From Siphonodentalium dalli (Eukaryota; Mollusca; Scaphopoda; Gadilida; Siphonodentaliidae): DNA of 64,000 nt. Every line of letters starts with the position of its first letter. Positions within the stretch are counted from its first letter, which is position 1. Shown here one piece after another: positions 29,001-35,690 of the stretch. Where the stretch lies: positions 264,214,077 to 264,278,076 of the forward strand of contig CP136061.1 in assembly GCA_032622095.1 (NCBI GenBank). The letters are read 5' to 3'. Position numbers and translations under genes: made by a program. The notes under the pieces are model-generated. The model had not been told where the DNA came from. It saw nothing but the letters and a program-made list of their open reading frames with translations, and did no database searches.

Positions 29001-29983
29001 TTGCCTAGGCTAATTCCCAGGGCTGACGATTTACGTTTTTATTTTGTTACTTTCGCCGTCTCTCTCACCTGCTCACTCAACAGCTCAATGACTGAGTCAG
29101 AGTCTCAGTGGCTGTCAAGAAGAATTCGAGCTCTACAACTTCAAGCCTCTTGCTTCCATTTAGACCAGTTGTCAGATACGTTCCCTTCACACGACACCAT
29201 CTCTGGAGGCTCAAACTTGTCTATTTCGTTTAGAAATGGCTCACTTCTGACACCATGTTGTGATAAGATGGATGTAAAAGCCATGATGATATTTTATTAA
29301 CCGGAAAAGGTACACACAAAAACAGGAATCATTTCTAGACGACATGAACTTTGATGAAGCGGATCATCACTATTCCGTATTCGAAGGGGCCTAACATCAT
29401 AACAGCAGAATTTAATTAAGCGAATTCCCTATTACATTATTAGATAGACACTGATAGACATGATTTTTTTTTGTAAAAAGTTTCCTCAAATATCAATTCT
29501 TCAGATTTAAAGAAAATTTTTGGACCCATAATTTATATTACCAACAGTATACCGTATACGCTAAAACGTTAGCAGTAGCACTGAGTCCCAGCCCTCATAA
29601 TTGGCTACGACAATCAGCAATGCCGAAGCCATTTGCTGGAGCAAGCTGGGCCACGATAAAGGGTTGCCGTAGCAGATTGCCGAAGCCAAACAATCTGAAT
29701 TAAAAGGGCTGTGAGCCTGTGACGCTGACAGTCCTATGGAAAACATTCACACTACCGCTACTGTGACTGTCACCAGTCCAGTGTAACCTTGTCAATGTCA
29801 TTAAAAGAAACTTTAGCCGAAAATTTACTCGACGAGGCAGTCGTGTGACATTCAATGCCCTATATACTTTAGAGCAATAATAGTACTCAAATAGATCATT
29901 ATTTCATAATAAATATTGATATTATGTAAACAATAGTGTCAAATTATACTCACACAGCGTTTCCCATAAGTTAGTGCCGCCAT
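488..29983 (-). CDS. SET-domain / zinc-finger / tyrosine-recombinase-like gene, 17-exon model
   Basis: This is the whole-gene model; exons are listed separately. Reading minus, the exons are 29983-29954, 23672-23640, 19625-19517, 18643-18487, 17609-17408, 13816-13804, 13104-13051, 11807-11698, eight repeats between 10512 and 3407, then 2036-488. Each junction has AG/GT borders, phases agree at all 16 joins, and no stop interrupts the frame (about 1066 codons, possibly continuing). Domain order: short basic N-terminus, SET domain resembling KMT5A/SETD8, poly-Asp and Ser-rich acidic linker, 314 residues of tandem-exon repeats, two zinc fingers, and a C-terminal recombinase-like fold. SET proteins methylate lysines, often on histones; the recombinase-like part may only bind DNA. 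A nuclear chromatin role is inference. Alternatives are a recently transposon-derived fusion gene, or two genes read as one. The SET exons and final exon are the firmest parts; the microexon and the two 5' exons are less sure. Confidence 0.7.
2037..3029. other. Intron with a foldback sequence and simple repeats
   Basis: No gene is seen. A foldback lies at about 2568-2666: ACAGGTATTAG on one side and CTAATACCTGT on the other, around complementary T-rich and A-rich tracts. A short AATCG-rich stretch lies near 2430-2465. The short ORFs here have no recognisable content. Confidence 0.5.
3407..3472 (-). CDS. Tandem repeat exon 1 (most 3'), 66 nt
   Basis: Acceptor TTTTAG|CCCATGG and donor ACAAAG|GTAGG, phase 0-0, 22 codons without a stop (starts PMEDD, ends ALSTK). 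It is shorter than its siblings because it lacks the codons for the FTT segment before the final lysine. It is the repeat exon closest to the zinc-finger/recombinase exon. Confidence 0.65.
3545..4197. mobile_element. Helentron-like (HINE) element with satellite core, copy 1
   Basis: Diverged member of a four-copy family in this window. The left end carries TGTCAATGACA followed by AGCTTAACTT; the right end carries AAGTTAAGCT. This subterminal inverted repeat has the same T-for-C change at both ends compared with the other copies (AGCTCAACTT). The core holds units with AAGATGGCTG...GGCGGCCATGTTT. It lies in the intron between repeat exons 1 and 2. Confidence 0.55.
4611..4688 (-). CDS. Tandem repeat exon 2, 78 nt
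   Basis: Phase 0-0, 26 codons, acceptor TTTTAG|CCCATGG and donor ACAAAG|GTAGG. It encodes the base form: PMDDD, one STVEVDDGC block, then ARSTTFTTK. It is the same length as repeat exon 5, its counterpart in the duplicated three-unit block. Confidence 0.7.
4826..5891. mobile_element. Insertion with foldback structure inside a repeat unit, copy 1
   Basis: Neighbouring units read CACATTTTT directly into CTATATATATTT; here about 1066 bp interrupts that join. The ends carry ACGTGCGC and GCGCACGT as a short inverted pair. Inside is a TATATAAA at about 4995. A foldback at 5600-5641 and 5684-5721 carries GGCGAATATACTGTGGCAAA on one arm and its complement on the other. The segment 5544-5605 is an inverted copy of host-unit sequence also seen at 5945-6015. 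No coding sequence is recognised. Confidence 0.6.
6240..6416 (-). CDS. Tandem repeat exon 3, 177 nt
   Basis: The longest sibling: phase 0-0, 59 codons, intact acceptor and donor. It equals the 78-nt base plus three 33-nt repeats, each encoding an 11-residue block such as STVEVDNDCTL. The product is rich in Asp, Ser, Thr and Val, with a Cys in most blocks. Confidence 0.7.
6893..7036 (-). CDS. Tandem repeat exon 4, 144 nt
   Basis: Phase 0-0, 48 codons, intact splice signals (base plus two 33-nt repeats). It starts PMEDDGTQ. One block reads STFKLDDDCALSFTFTTK, differing from the ARSTTFTTK ending of most siblings and matching the variant in repeat exon 6. Confidence 0.7.
7519..7596 (-). CDS. Tandem repeat exon 5, 78 nt
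   Basis: Phase 0-0, 26 codons, near-identical to repeat exon 2, which lies 2908 bp away and is its counterpart in the duplicated three-unit block. Acceptor and donor are intact. Confidence 0.7.
7732..8802. mobile_element. Insertion with foldback structure inside a repeat unit, copy 2
   Basis: Same insertion at the same unit position as the 4826-5891 copy, with small differences, e.g. a few single-base changes and an extra AAATACAGT-like stretch near the end. The shared position shows that it was copied with the 2.9-kb block rather than inserted twice. Confidence 0.6.
9151..9294 (-). CDS. Tandem repeat exon 6, 144 nt
   Basis: Phase 0-0, 48 codons, splice signals intact. It ends ALFFTFTTK, a variant close to repeat exon 4. 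It is the counterpart of repeat exon 3 by position, but one 33-nt repeat shorter, showing copy change inside the exon after block duplication. Confidence 0.7.
9777..9920 (-). CDS. Tandem repeat exon 7, 144 nt
   Basis: Phase 0-0, 48 codons, intact acceptor and donor. It contains STVEMDDGC and STVEVDNDC blocks and the common ARSTTFTTK ending. Confidence 0.7.
10402..10512 (-). CDS. Tandem repeat exon 8 (most 5'), 111 nt
   Basis: Phase 0-0, 37 codons, splice signals intact (base plus one 33-nt repeat). It starts PMDDDYTL. It is joined upstream to the acidic exon 11807-11698, which ends in phase 0. Confidence 0.7.
10903..11684. mobile_element. Helentron-like (HINE) element with satellite core, copy 2
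   Basis: The left end has the hairpin AGTGTCAATGACACT followed by AGCTCAACTT. The right end has AAGTTGAGCT after a stretch rich in ACACG and GACGG. The core is four to five diverged tandem units of up to ~165 bp, each with AAGATGGCTGCTGGCGGCC, GACCCCAAAA and ATCTACATGTCA. A subterminal inverted repeat, one terminal hairpin and a satellite core fit Helentron-associated elements such as bivalve pearl/CvA. The right end lies only 13 bp from the donor of the exon at 11698. Confidence 0.6.
11698..11807 (-). CDS. Acidic Ser/Asp-rich linker exon
   Basis: 110-nt exon with acceptor ACTTTTTCAG|ATG and donor AAAG|GTAAAT. With one base from the previous exon it reads D-VSSDLSSDEEVEGSS, then CGSSSQRDPWPC and ends VREVK in phase 0. 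It looks like a disordered, CK2-site-rich linker between the SET domain and the tandem exons. Confidence 0.7.
11808..12265. repeat. Intron with one unit of a dispersed repeat
   Basis: Positions 11950-12075 (GGCCATAACTCAG..., TTGAACTTGACC, ACCAAATTTGGTTTCGAT) match the units of the array at 20930-21950. No gene is seen. Confidence 0.5.
12266..13010. mobile_element. Helentron-like (HINE) element with satellite core, copy 3
   Basis: Same ends as copy 2 (AGTGTCAATGACACT plus AGCTCAACTT on the left, AAGTTGAGCT on the right) with a core of about three to four satellite units. Its right end is about 40 bp from the donor of the poly-Asp exon at 13051. Confidence 0.6.
13051..13104 (-). CDS. Poly-Asp exon
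   Basis: 54-nt exon with acceptor TTATATTTAG|AG and donor TTTCAG|GTGAGT. It reads E-IDDDDDDDDPFDVDKIS and leaves one base for the next exon, which begins with two. The (GAT) run is a trinucleotide repeat, so Asp number may vary between individuals. Confidence 0.65.
13804..13816 (-). CDS. Possible 13-nt microexon
   Basis: Acceptor GCTTTTCAG|GATG and donor CATG|GTAAAT enclose 13 nt reading DVAH plus one base. It starts in phase 0, matching the end of the SET exon at 17408. It leaves one base, which the AG start of the poly-Asp exon completes. Without it the phases of its neighbours would not join. So short a call rests mainly on phase logic. Confidence 0.5.
13817..14882. other. Intron, AT-rich, nothing recognised
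   Basis: No repeat ends, ORF of known type or structured sequence stood out. Confidence 0.5.
14883..16871. mobile_element. Helentron-like (HINE) element, copy 4, interrupted by a MITE
   Basis: The left end has AGTGTCAATGACACT and AGCTCAACTT, the right end AAAGTTGAGCT. It is split by the PIF/Harbinger-like MITE at 14987-15843. The remaining core has five to six satellite units; the phrase TTTAGTCAT recurs at about 16001, 16148, 16313 and 16479, giving a ~166-bp monomer with one shortened unit. Confidence 0.6.
14987..15843. mobile_element. PIF/Harbinger-like MITE, copy A
   Basis: Ends are GGCCAAAACAAACTGAATGC and its near-complement, with TTTCCCGTAAC on both sides. It is flanked by TTA (14984-14986 and 15844-15846). 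A 3-bp TTA/TAA duplication is the PIF/Harbinger signature. It has no transposase. It contains GTCAACAATTTGTTGG, the empty form of the site into which a hAT-like element inserted in copy C. Confidence 0.7.
16872..17407. other. Intron, nothing recognised
   Basis: No mobile-element ends or coding signals were found between the Helentron-like element and the SET exon. Confidence 0.5.
17408..17609 (-). CDS. SET domain, C-terminal half
   Basis: 202-nt exon with acceptor TCTTTTCAG|T and donor AAAAAG|GTATGG. It encodes (C)IDAISTMNHICQFVNDG, then ERNC, LCLYAIKVIEAGTELLYDYG and ENLWWRKK. ELLYDYGD is the catalytic tyrosine motif of SET methyltransferases, nearly as in KMT5A. The usual N-H of the cofactor-binding NHS/NHC motif is N-D here (VND). 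It joins the upstream SET exon by completing a split Cys codon (TG|T). Confidence 0.88.
18289..18411. repeat. Short palindromic MITE-like repeat, copy 1
   Basis: About 123 bp bounded by CAGCCCTCTTAATTCAG and AATTATGAAGGCTG. It holds GGCTTTGGCAATC and GCTTCGGCAATGCTGATTGC, which fold back on each other. An inverted copy lies at 29589-29711. No convincing target duplication was found. Confidence 0.5.
18487..18643 (-). CDS. SET domain, N-terminal half
   Basis: 157-nt exon with acceptor CTTTTTCAG|AG and donor CTCTG|GTATGC. It encodes YGVFAERQFRAGDFLLEYSG, ELITRQEAEAREKK and MMFFFKFEGKQL. The YGVFA, GDFLLEY-GELI and EAE-R elements are the N-SET half, laid out as in KMT5A-like enzymes. Confidence 0.88.
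18830..19038. mobile_element. pogo/Tigger-like foldback MITE with TA duplication
   Basis: Nearly perfect palindrome: the arm from 18830 (CAGTAAAGCCCTAAGTAATC) is complementary to the arm ending at 19038 (GATTACTTAGGGCATTACTG), through ~90 bp, with a ~15-bp loop near 18925-18940. It is flanked by TA on both sides (18828-18829, 19039-19040). The start CAGTA and TA target fit Tc1/mariner-pogo MITEs. It carries no transposase. Confidence 0.75.
19517..19625 (-). CDS. Pre-SET exon
   Basis: 109-nt exon with acceptor ATTATTCAG|AAC and donor AAAG|GTGAGG. It reads NRHASMKMRPEDEAMYW, then CCAGLDKDGFRLKYISDHK, and leaves one base that forms Glu with the next exon. The segment runs directly into the N-SET motif as in KMT5A-like proteins. 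Confidence 0.8.
19626..20640. other. Intron with a short perfect hairpin
   Basis: A hairpin at about 20127-20172 has AATGTTCAGATAATAAGTT and its complement around a 12-nt loop. It is otherwise unremarkable; no coding signal. Confidence 0.5.
20641..21960. repeat. Diverged tandem array of a dispersed repeat
   Basis: From about 20930, phrases such as GGGCATAACTC, CGAACCCAAATT, TTGACCTTT, TTGTTGCAG and ACCAAATTTGGTTT recur at roughly 120-140 bp spacing through 21900. A single related unit lies at 11950. No coding function is seen. Confidence 0.55.
21961..22535. other. Intron segment with possible unclassified interspersed repeat
   Basis: TTAGGGTTTAATGTTATTTT followed by AGCGTCCAGGGCC, near 21978-22013, looks like a conserved repeat block, but I cannot name the family. 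No coding exon with splice signals was found. Confidence 0.3.
22539..23368. mobile_element. PIF/Harbinger-like MITE, copy B
   Basis: Same family as copies A and C. The ends are GGCAAAACAAAAATGAT and its near-complement, with CCCGTAACCCGACCGACCG inside the left end. It is flanked by TTA (22536-22538 and 23369-23371). Non-coding. Confidence 0.7.
23640..23672 (-). CDS. Small basic exon (33 nt)
   Basis: Acceptor TTATTTTTAG|CTG and donor ACA|GTGAGT enclose 11 codons, LKAVLDKRKRT, phase 0-0. It lies between the putative first exon and the pre-SET exon, and its phase fits both. The basic KRKR could act in nuclear import (inference). Short exon, so moderate confidence. Confidence 0.55.
23940..25770. 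mobile_element. PIF/Harbinger-like MITE, copy C, carrying a nested insertion
   Basis: The ends GGCCAAAACAAAATGAATGC and complement are flanked by TAA (23937-23939 and 25771-25773). It is enlarged by the hAT-like element at 24381-25597. A poly-C run lies near 23994. Confidence 0.7.
24381..25597. mobile_element. hAT-like non-autonomous element with 8-bp target duplication
   Basis: Ends TAGTGCTGAAACGG and CCGTTTCAGCACTA are flanked by ACAATTTG at 24373-24380 and 25598-25605. Copy A of the host MITE has the same site undisturbed. Subterminal regions are rich in ACCGGTT-type short palindromes. The ORFs inside show no transposase motif. Confidence 0.8.
25774..28599. other. Large first-intron segment, repeats but no exon found
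   Basis: 26420-27040 repeatedly contains GTTGGAAATTTCCAAC-like near-palindromes. CGACTAGTCGATTAATCG with CGTTTCAACCCTA, at about 27594-27624, looks like one end of another hAT-type element with no partner found. C-rich runs occur near 26176 and 28490, a G run near 27048. The short ORFs are not convincing. Confidence 0.4.
28600..28700. mobile_element. Possible LINE 3' tail remnant
   Basis: AAGGGCTCTGCCCTTACAAG is followed by an AT-rich run and a tail of repeated TTGAAT/TCTTGAAT units (about 28665-28699). This resembles CR1-like LINE 3' ends. There is no coding sequence beside it. Confidence 0.3.
29090..29405 (-). mobile_element. Fragment of an LTR retrotransposon: LTR end, primer-binding site, gag start
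   Basis: Reading minus, an AATAAA-containing stretch ends in ACAACA. It is followed by TGGTGTCAGAAGTG (29255-29242), a tRNA-Leu-type primer-binding site. Then comes a short gag-like reading (ending NWSKWKQEA) that stops at about 29130. The gag N-terminus of Ty3/gypsy elements commonly has such a W-x-x-W segment. The LTR start is a guess; only a fragment is present. Confidence 0.4.
29589..29711. repeat. Short palindromic MITE-like repeat, copy 2 (inverted)
   Basis: Bounded by CAGCCCTCATAATTGGC and CTGAATTAAAAGGGCTG. It is the inverted, diverged counterpart of the repeat at 18289-18411. Confidence 0.5.
29954..29983 (-). CDS. Putative first coding exon with start codon
   Basis: The ATG at 29983-29981 begins MAALTYGKRC, followed by donor CTGT|GTGAGT in phase 0, matching the 33-nt exon at 23672. 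The start codon lies inside AAGATGGCGGC, typical of TATA-less housekeeping promoters. The evidence is context and phase only; no domain can be recognised in ten residues. Confidence 0.55.
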
Positions 29984-30009
29984 CTTTGGAATGCAGTGCA
30001 ACTTCCGGT
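29976..30009 (-). promoter_or_regulatory. YY1-like and ETS-like motifs at the putative gene start
   Basis: Reading minus, ACCGGAAGT (30009-30001, ETS-type) precedes AAGATGGCGGC (29986-29976, YY1-type) by 14 bp. The two together, with an ATG inside the second, are common at TATA-less start sites in animals. There is no TATA box at the expected distance. Confidence 0.45.
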
Positions 30010-30468
30010 TATGAGTCTCTCTTGAATTCAAAGTCGAAATATCATCAGCGCGGTCTTGCAAAAAACAACTTTTCCGTTTTTGCATTTTTTATGTATTGGA
30101 TGCATCAAACAAGGAGATAACCGGCGAAATGTCATTAAAAAATCGAGAAATCTGGTACATACATCGAAATTGAGTACAAATTTCGGGATTTAAAAAAGAC
30201 CGCACAATGATGAAACTATATATCGATCGAATATACATGTCTCAAAATTATCGCTGCTGAAATTCCCTTAAACAACAATTTTTTCAATCCCATCATTTTA
30301 TAGATAAAAGACAACCTAAATCGGTTGAACAAGGAGAGGTGTTAACAATTAAAGCGCAATATAACTAGTTGTAACTGGTATGCAAAAATTAGGCAGACAG
30401 GATTTCGTCTGCATAATTTCGCGGTCTGCCTAATGCTGGTCAATTGTCCTCCTAATGCTTACTCTACA

Positions 30469-30475
<7 letters not shown>

Positions 30476-30503
<28 letters not shown>

Positions 30504-30515
30504 CTATATATATAG

Positions 30516-30548
<33 letters not shown>
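30476..30548. repeat. (TA)n microsatellite
   Basis: Two runs of TA dinucleotides around GAGCTATATATATAGCT. The whole is self-complementary and likely variable in length. Confidence 0.9.
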
Positions 30549-30550
<2 letters not shown>

Positions 30551-30744
30551 GTATACCTACTATCAACTGCTTTGTTTACATATACTTATGCTGTGAATAT
30601 TTATTCTTTTTAAATTAATATATATGTATGACAAGGATGTGCGTGGATGGACGGCAAAGAAACATCACTTCTGTGTGATTCAATTAATTGGAAAATTAAA
30701 AACCAGGGGCAAGCGAGATAACTCTAAATTTAACATAAGCACTA

Positions 30745-31707
30745 TTGATGGCTACCGATAGAATAAATCTTGGTGAGCTCCAGGGTGACAATTACAATTT
30801 CACATCTATTTATAAGGGAGATGACTGCGATGAAAGCACCATTTATGACATAATTAATCATTCTTCAGAATATTACGCTCCATCAAAAATAAAGGAAAAA
30901 ATACCCTCTAATGGGAAGACGAAGACCTTTCTGGGTCTAAACTGTCGAAGTTTGAAGGCAAACTGGAACTCGTTTGTAGATCTTCTCTGCAACATTCAAC
31001 CACAGTCATGCGGAAACATAATCGATGTTATCGCACTCTCCGAAGTCTTTAAAATTAGAGATACTCACTCATTAGAAGGGTACCACCCCTTTGAATATAA
31101 ATCTAGACCAGATGGTGACGATGGACACGGTGGCATCGGACACTTTATAAAAAGCAATCTAAAATATAAATTGCCTCCTGATCTGTCCATATTTATTCCC
31201 CATGTAATCGAAACTTTGTTTGTAGAAATACACACAGGAAAGAATAATTCGTATGTCGTTGGATCCACATACAGACCAAATAGTGCTCCATTAGCTGACA
31301 TCTCGGAATTTTAGGACCAACTTGATAATATTATCATAAAAATAAACGAATCTAATTCTAAAGCATATCTTATAGGTGACTACAACATGGACTTACTACA
31401 CACCAATAATCATAATAAAACCAGTGAATTCGTTAGCAAAATGTTCGAACGAGGATTTATACCATTGATAACCAAACCAACGAGGGTTACTGAGTTCTTA
31501 GCAACTTTAATTGATCATATATACACAAATAACATATCAAACTGTAAATTCACCAGAGGAATAATACTATCAGATGTTTCCGATCACTTTGGTACGTTCC
31601 ATATTGAGACCAGTACTACATGCGAAACATTGTCAGAAAACAACTCAACGCTAATACCAACTCGGATAATGTCAGAAAACAACTTCAGAAAGTTTAAATT
31701 ATACTAA
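30745..31707 (+). pseudogene. LINE APE-type endonuclease region, broken
   Basis: The region carries LGLNCRSL (Asn motif), DVIALSEVF (Glu motif), VVGSTYRPN, IGDYNMDLL (G-D-x-N motif) and LSDVSDHFG (S-D-H motif) in family order. One in-frame TAG at 31312-31314 interrupts it, the frame then continues, and another stop ends it at 31705-31707. In intact elements this enzyme nicks target DNA to start reverse transcription. Confidence 0.8.
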
Positions 31708-31857
31708 ACAGCTACTCGTTTGAAGAAGTATTCAGATGCCGAGATGTTAATATCGCATATAACTCGTTCCTTAATATTTATTCACTTGCTCAAGATGAGG
31801 CATTTCCCTCAATAGCCAAAAAAACTGCCAAATAAATATATTAAACGCGAACCTAGG

Positions 31858-33834
31858 ATGACAACGGGATTACTAAAATCGTCAATAGAAAAACATGAAA
31901 TATATATCAATAAATTAAAAATTCCAACCAACCAAAACATTGTCAAATATGAGAATTACTGTCGAATATACAATCAGCTAAGAAGAAAATGTAAAAATCA
32001 ATATTATGAGCATGCACTAAAAGAAAACCAATCTAACATGAGACGAACATGGTCAATATTGAAAGACGCATTAAAGATGTATCATGACACGCATACAATT
32101 CCAACTGAATTCCTAGTAAATGGAACCACGAAAATAACCGACCCAATATCGATAGCATGAACTTTCAACAACTACTTTTCAAACATAGGTCGAAAAATTA
32201 ATTACTCAATTTCACCTCGACCATGTTTGGATTTTACAACTTATTTATCGAATAACAACAAATCGAATTTCTTCATGTTTCCTACAAATTCAGATGAAGT
32301 GCTCAAGTTGAGTTCAAATTTACCCAGCAAGTCATCTACGGACTTCAATAATGTTTCTGTAAAGTTTATGAAACGAACAGTTAATGAAACCGTCGACCCG
32401 CTAACCCATATTTTCAATCTTTCCTTTACACAAAGTGTTGTACCAGAGCAAATGAAAATCTCAAAAATCGTGCCAATCTATAAAAACGGTTATCTCGATC
32501 GAATTGAGAACTACAGATCAGTATTTTACCAGCATTCTCCAAAATGCTTGAAAAACTAATGTATCAGCGGCTATCATCTTTTTTGACCAAGCATCATATA
32601 CTACACGAAAACCAATATGGTTTTCGTAAAAACCACTCTACTGTCCACCCCCTGATCCACCTTCTAGAAGAAGTTGCGAATAGCAACAACAAAAAAACCG
32701 TGAGTCAACATTGGCTGTCTTCATAGACCTATCAAAGGCATTTTACACAATTAATCATGATATTTTACTCCACAAATTAAAGCACAATGGAATACGCGGC
32801 TTAGCATACGAATGATTGAAAAGCTACCTATCGGAACGAAAACAGTATGTTAATCTTAATGGCGTTAACTCTGGAATGTTGGCAATGAAATACGGTGTAT
32901 CACAAGGGTCCACTCTTGGACCGTTGTTAATTTTAGTTTAACAACATGCCGAAATGTACGTCCATTAAACTCCTCTCATTCGCCGATGACACTACCATGT
33001 GTACATCAGGAAATAACCGTGGCAAGATGCAGAATACAATTAACGGAGAACTATAAACACTTTTTAGATGGTGTTGCAGCAACAACCTATAAATTAATGA
33101 GTCTAAGAGTAAATACATGCTGATACACCCCCAAAACAATGACTCAAAATGGAACGATATACGGATACGACTGAATCGTAAAGAACTTACCCGTGTTGGA
33201 AACCAATACAAAGACAAATCTCTTAAATTTATCGGAGTGATCATAGACGAGAACCTCACATTCAAGTATCATATATCCATGATGACAAAAACAATTTCTC
33301 ATGCCACATATTGCTTAAACATGGCAAAACGATTTCGCTCTCATTCACAGTCATCTCATGTACGGCATAATAATATGGGGCCATGCAAATATAATAGGAT
33401 CATTATTTAAGTTTCAAAAGAAACCTATACGCACTATATGCAAAACTAAATATCGTAGCCATACCGAATCACTTTTTAAAAAGGAAAAGATCCTCAAACT
33501 GCACGATATATATCACCTCCAAATCGCATTATTTATGTACAATTGGAAAAATAAAAATCTCCCATTATCATTCGAAATAACATTCAAATATACACCCATA
33601 TCTACAACTAGACAAGCCGGAAATTTGATGATGACAAAACCGAGAACAAATTTCTCACTAATACTTCCAAAACACACTTCCCCCAATGTATGGAACTGTT
33701 TGAACGCTTCACTCAGAAATTCTCCAAATAAAACACAATTCAAAAAGTCTATCACCAATAATATATTATCAGAATATAGTAATGAAACTATATGTAAAAT
33801 TCGAGAATGTAAATCACGCAGAGTAACAACTTGA
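31858..33834 (+). pseudogene. LINE reverse-transcriptase region, broken
   Basis: Family motifs appear in order across several frames: KISKIVPIYKNG and IENYR, then ENQYGFRKNHST, FIDLSKAF, YGVSQGSTLGPLL, and LLSFADDT near 32975. The residue after FIDLSKAF is Tyr instead of the usual Asp. Multiple frameshifts and stops separate the pieces, so no functional enzyme can be made. Confidence 0.8.
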
Positions 33835-34413
33835 AATCACCGACCTTGTTATTGACATGGCCCAACAAGTATGAGTCACCCAGGTACCCTCACCTTTTTG
33901 AGGCGATTTAGTAATACGTATATTTTCAGGCACGCGTACATAATTAGCTTAGCCCCAACATTAAACACAAATTCGAATGTCAGACTGCCCTACAGTATAA
34001 GAAGATTTACCATTTACAAACCCTTCAACGCCAATTCTTGTTGTAAATACTCATTATTCAGCTATGAACGCCATCTTAATCATATATGTAATGTTATATT
34101 ACAGGGGTGACAGGAAGACGGCCTGTACTGCATGGCCATGCCACCCCTGCACATGTAAATATGTATACATATAATTTAGGGCTGCACGGTAATGAAAAAA
34201 TCATATCGAATAACTAATATTTTAACTAACCGCGGTATGACTAAATACCGAATAAGCAATCCAAGTCAGAATATCCGAGCATTTTCTCAACGTAGAGTTA
34301 TCCGTCGTAGCTTCGTCGGGACATAGTTTCGTTTTTTGAAAGAATTAACAACGCATATTAATATGTACTCTATACTTGTATTTACTTAATATGGACATCA
34401 ACTTCATAATTAT

Positions 34414-34654
34414 ATAACTCTCGTCGTCACGTTTTCTCTTTTTGGGTGTCTGTAGTTTCATAAATTCGCTAGGATGGCGATACTTCAGGTGAACCATCAC
34501 ATGCATTACCACATTTCGATTTAATAGTCTTCTCACACAAACGACAAACAGCTTGAGTTTCATCGTTCGGTTTAGAATTCTCACCCTTTTCAAACCTGAA
34601 ATGCGTCCAAACCAATGACTTAGTGTTAACTTTTGCCACAAGATCCATTTTCAA
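34414..34654 (-). pseudogene. BED zinc-finger remnant of a hAT transposase
   Basis: From the ATG at 34654: KVNTKSLVWTHF, then CRLCEKTIKSKCGNA, in one frame. A neighbouring frame then continues with MVHLKYRH. Together these are the W-x-x-F, C-x2-C and H-x4-H parts of a BED finger, separated by a frameshift. BED fingers bind DNA at the N-terminus of hAT transposases. The catalytic region is absent. Confidence 0.65.
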
Positions 34655-34659
34655 TTGAA

Positions 34660-35690
34660 TTGTTGTTGTTGTTGAGTCGTTTCTGACCTAAGCCCGGGTA
34701 GGATGGTCGGACTGCAGTGTGCAAGTCCCTTCACCCTTCATTGGGGTTTCCGATGAAAATCGATCATTTTGGCTGTCGTAGGTGTCGTGGTTAGAGGCAA
34801 GGCGTCGAAAGCGTGGTGGAGGAGTCTAGCGGCAGTTGTTTTGTTTCATTCTATTTCTATTTCTCTTTTTTGGCGGTGGTTCGGATGGTGATGTTTGCAA
34901 ACTTGGAGTTTGACGATAAAACAGAGTTCTTCCGTTTTGGCTTCGGTTTGTCTTAATCTTTCTAAAAGTTCCATTAAGTTCTTTTCTTTTTCTTTTTCTT
35001 CGGAATCGGAGTCGGAATCAGATGTGTCGTCGGAATCAGATGTGTCGTTGTAGTCGGAATCAGATGTATCGTTGGAGTCTGAGTCAGATGTGTCTTCGAA
35101 GTCGGAGTCAGGTGTGTCTTCGGAGTCTGATGTTGGTGCTTCGTTTGCTGTCGGAGAGGCAGGTGAAGACTCCGGTTCGGTGTATTCCGGCGTCTTCGGG
35201 TTGAAAAGAGAGGTGTCCGTGTCTATCCGTGGCGATGGAGAGTGCATTTCCACTTCGAGCGGTGCATCGATCTCGGCTGTGCGGGAGGTATCATCGGGTG
35301 TGGTGTCAGTCGATTTCCTCTTTTTCCACGCAGCCAATCTCTCTGCGTCTCTTTTTCCTGGATGGAGTCTTTATCTTTCGCTTCTTCCTGGCTGGTTTGG
35401 TAGTTTCCAGTACTCTCCCGATAGAGAGCCCTGATAAGGGCTTTGCCGGGCGGGACTGGAAGTCCAAAACCAACTGGTATCCACCTTTGTGTGCATGGAG
35501 TGACCAGCTCACACATGGCGCGACATGCATGGAGTCCAGCATTGTTGTGATATCGTTCGGGATTATCGGTGGCGTAGTCATCCTGAGAGTTGGCGATCCT
35601 AACTCTCTGGTGGTCCGACCGATGATGTGTTGTGTTGTGTTGTGACTCCTTTTGAATTGTGAGACAGCCTTAAGGTAGATATATACCAAT
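34660..35690 (-). mobile_element. Unclassified retroelement-like insertion inside the hAT element
   Basis: Reading minus, the 3' end finishes with a (CAA)n tail (34664-34677), suggesting a LINE or SINE-type tail. Upstream is an ORF at 35337-34846 (163 codons). It has a long Asp/Ser-rich run (repeats of DTSDSD) followed by a coiled-coil-like EKEKEKNLMELLERLRQTE segment. A second ORF at 35689-35306 ends in a basic ARKKRKIKTPSRKKRR segment. Neither is a family I recognise; neither is clearly complete. Confidence 0.4.

Larger units (their letters stand above)
30650..34130 (+). mobile_element. Decayed LINE (non-LTR retrotransposon) with APE endonuclease and reverse transcriptase
   Basis: One plus-strand element, with an endonuclease region followed by reverse transcriptase and a short 3' region. 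Order and motifs fit the CR1/jockey-like group. Several stops and frameshifts break both parts, so it is inactive. The ends are approximate: no target duplication was identified, and the 3' end runs close to the hAT-like element starting at 34177. Confidence 0.8.
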
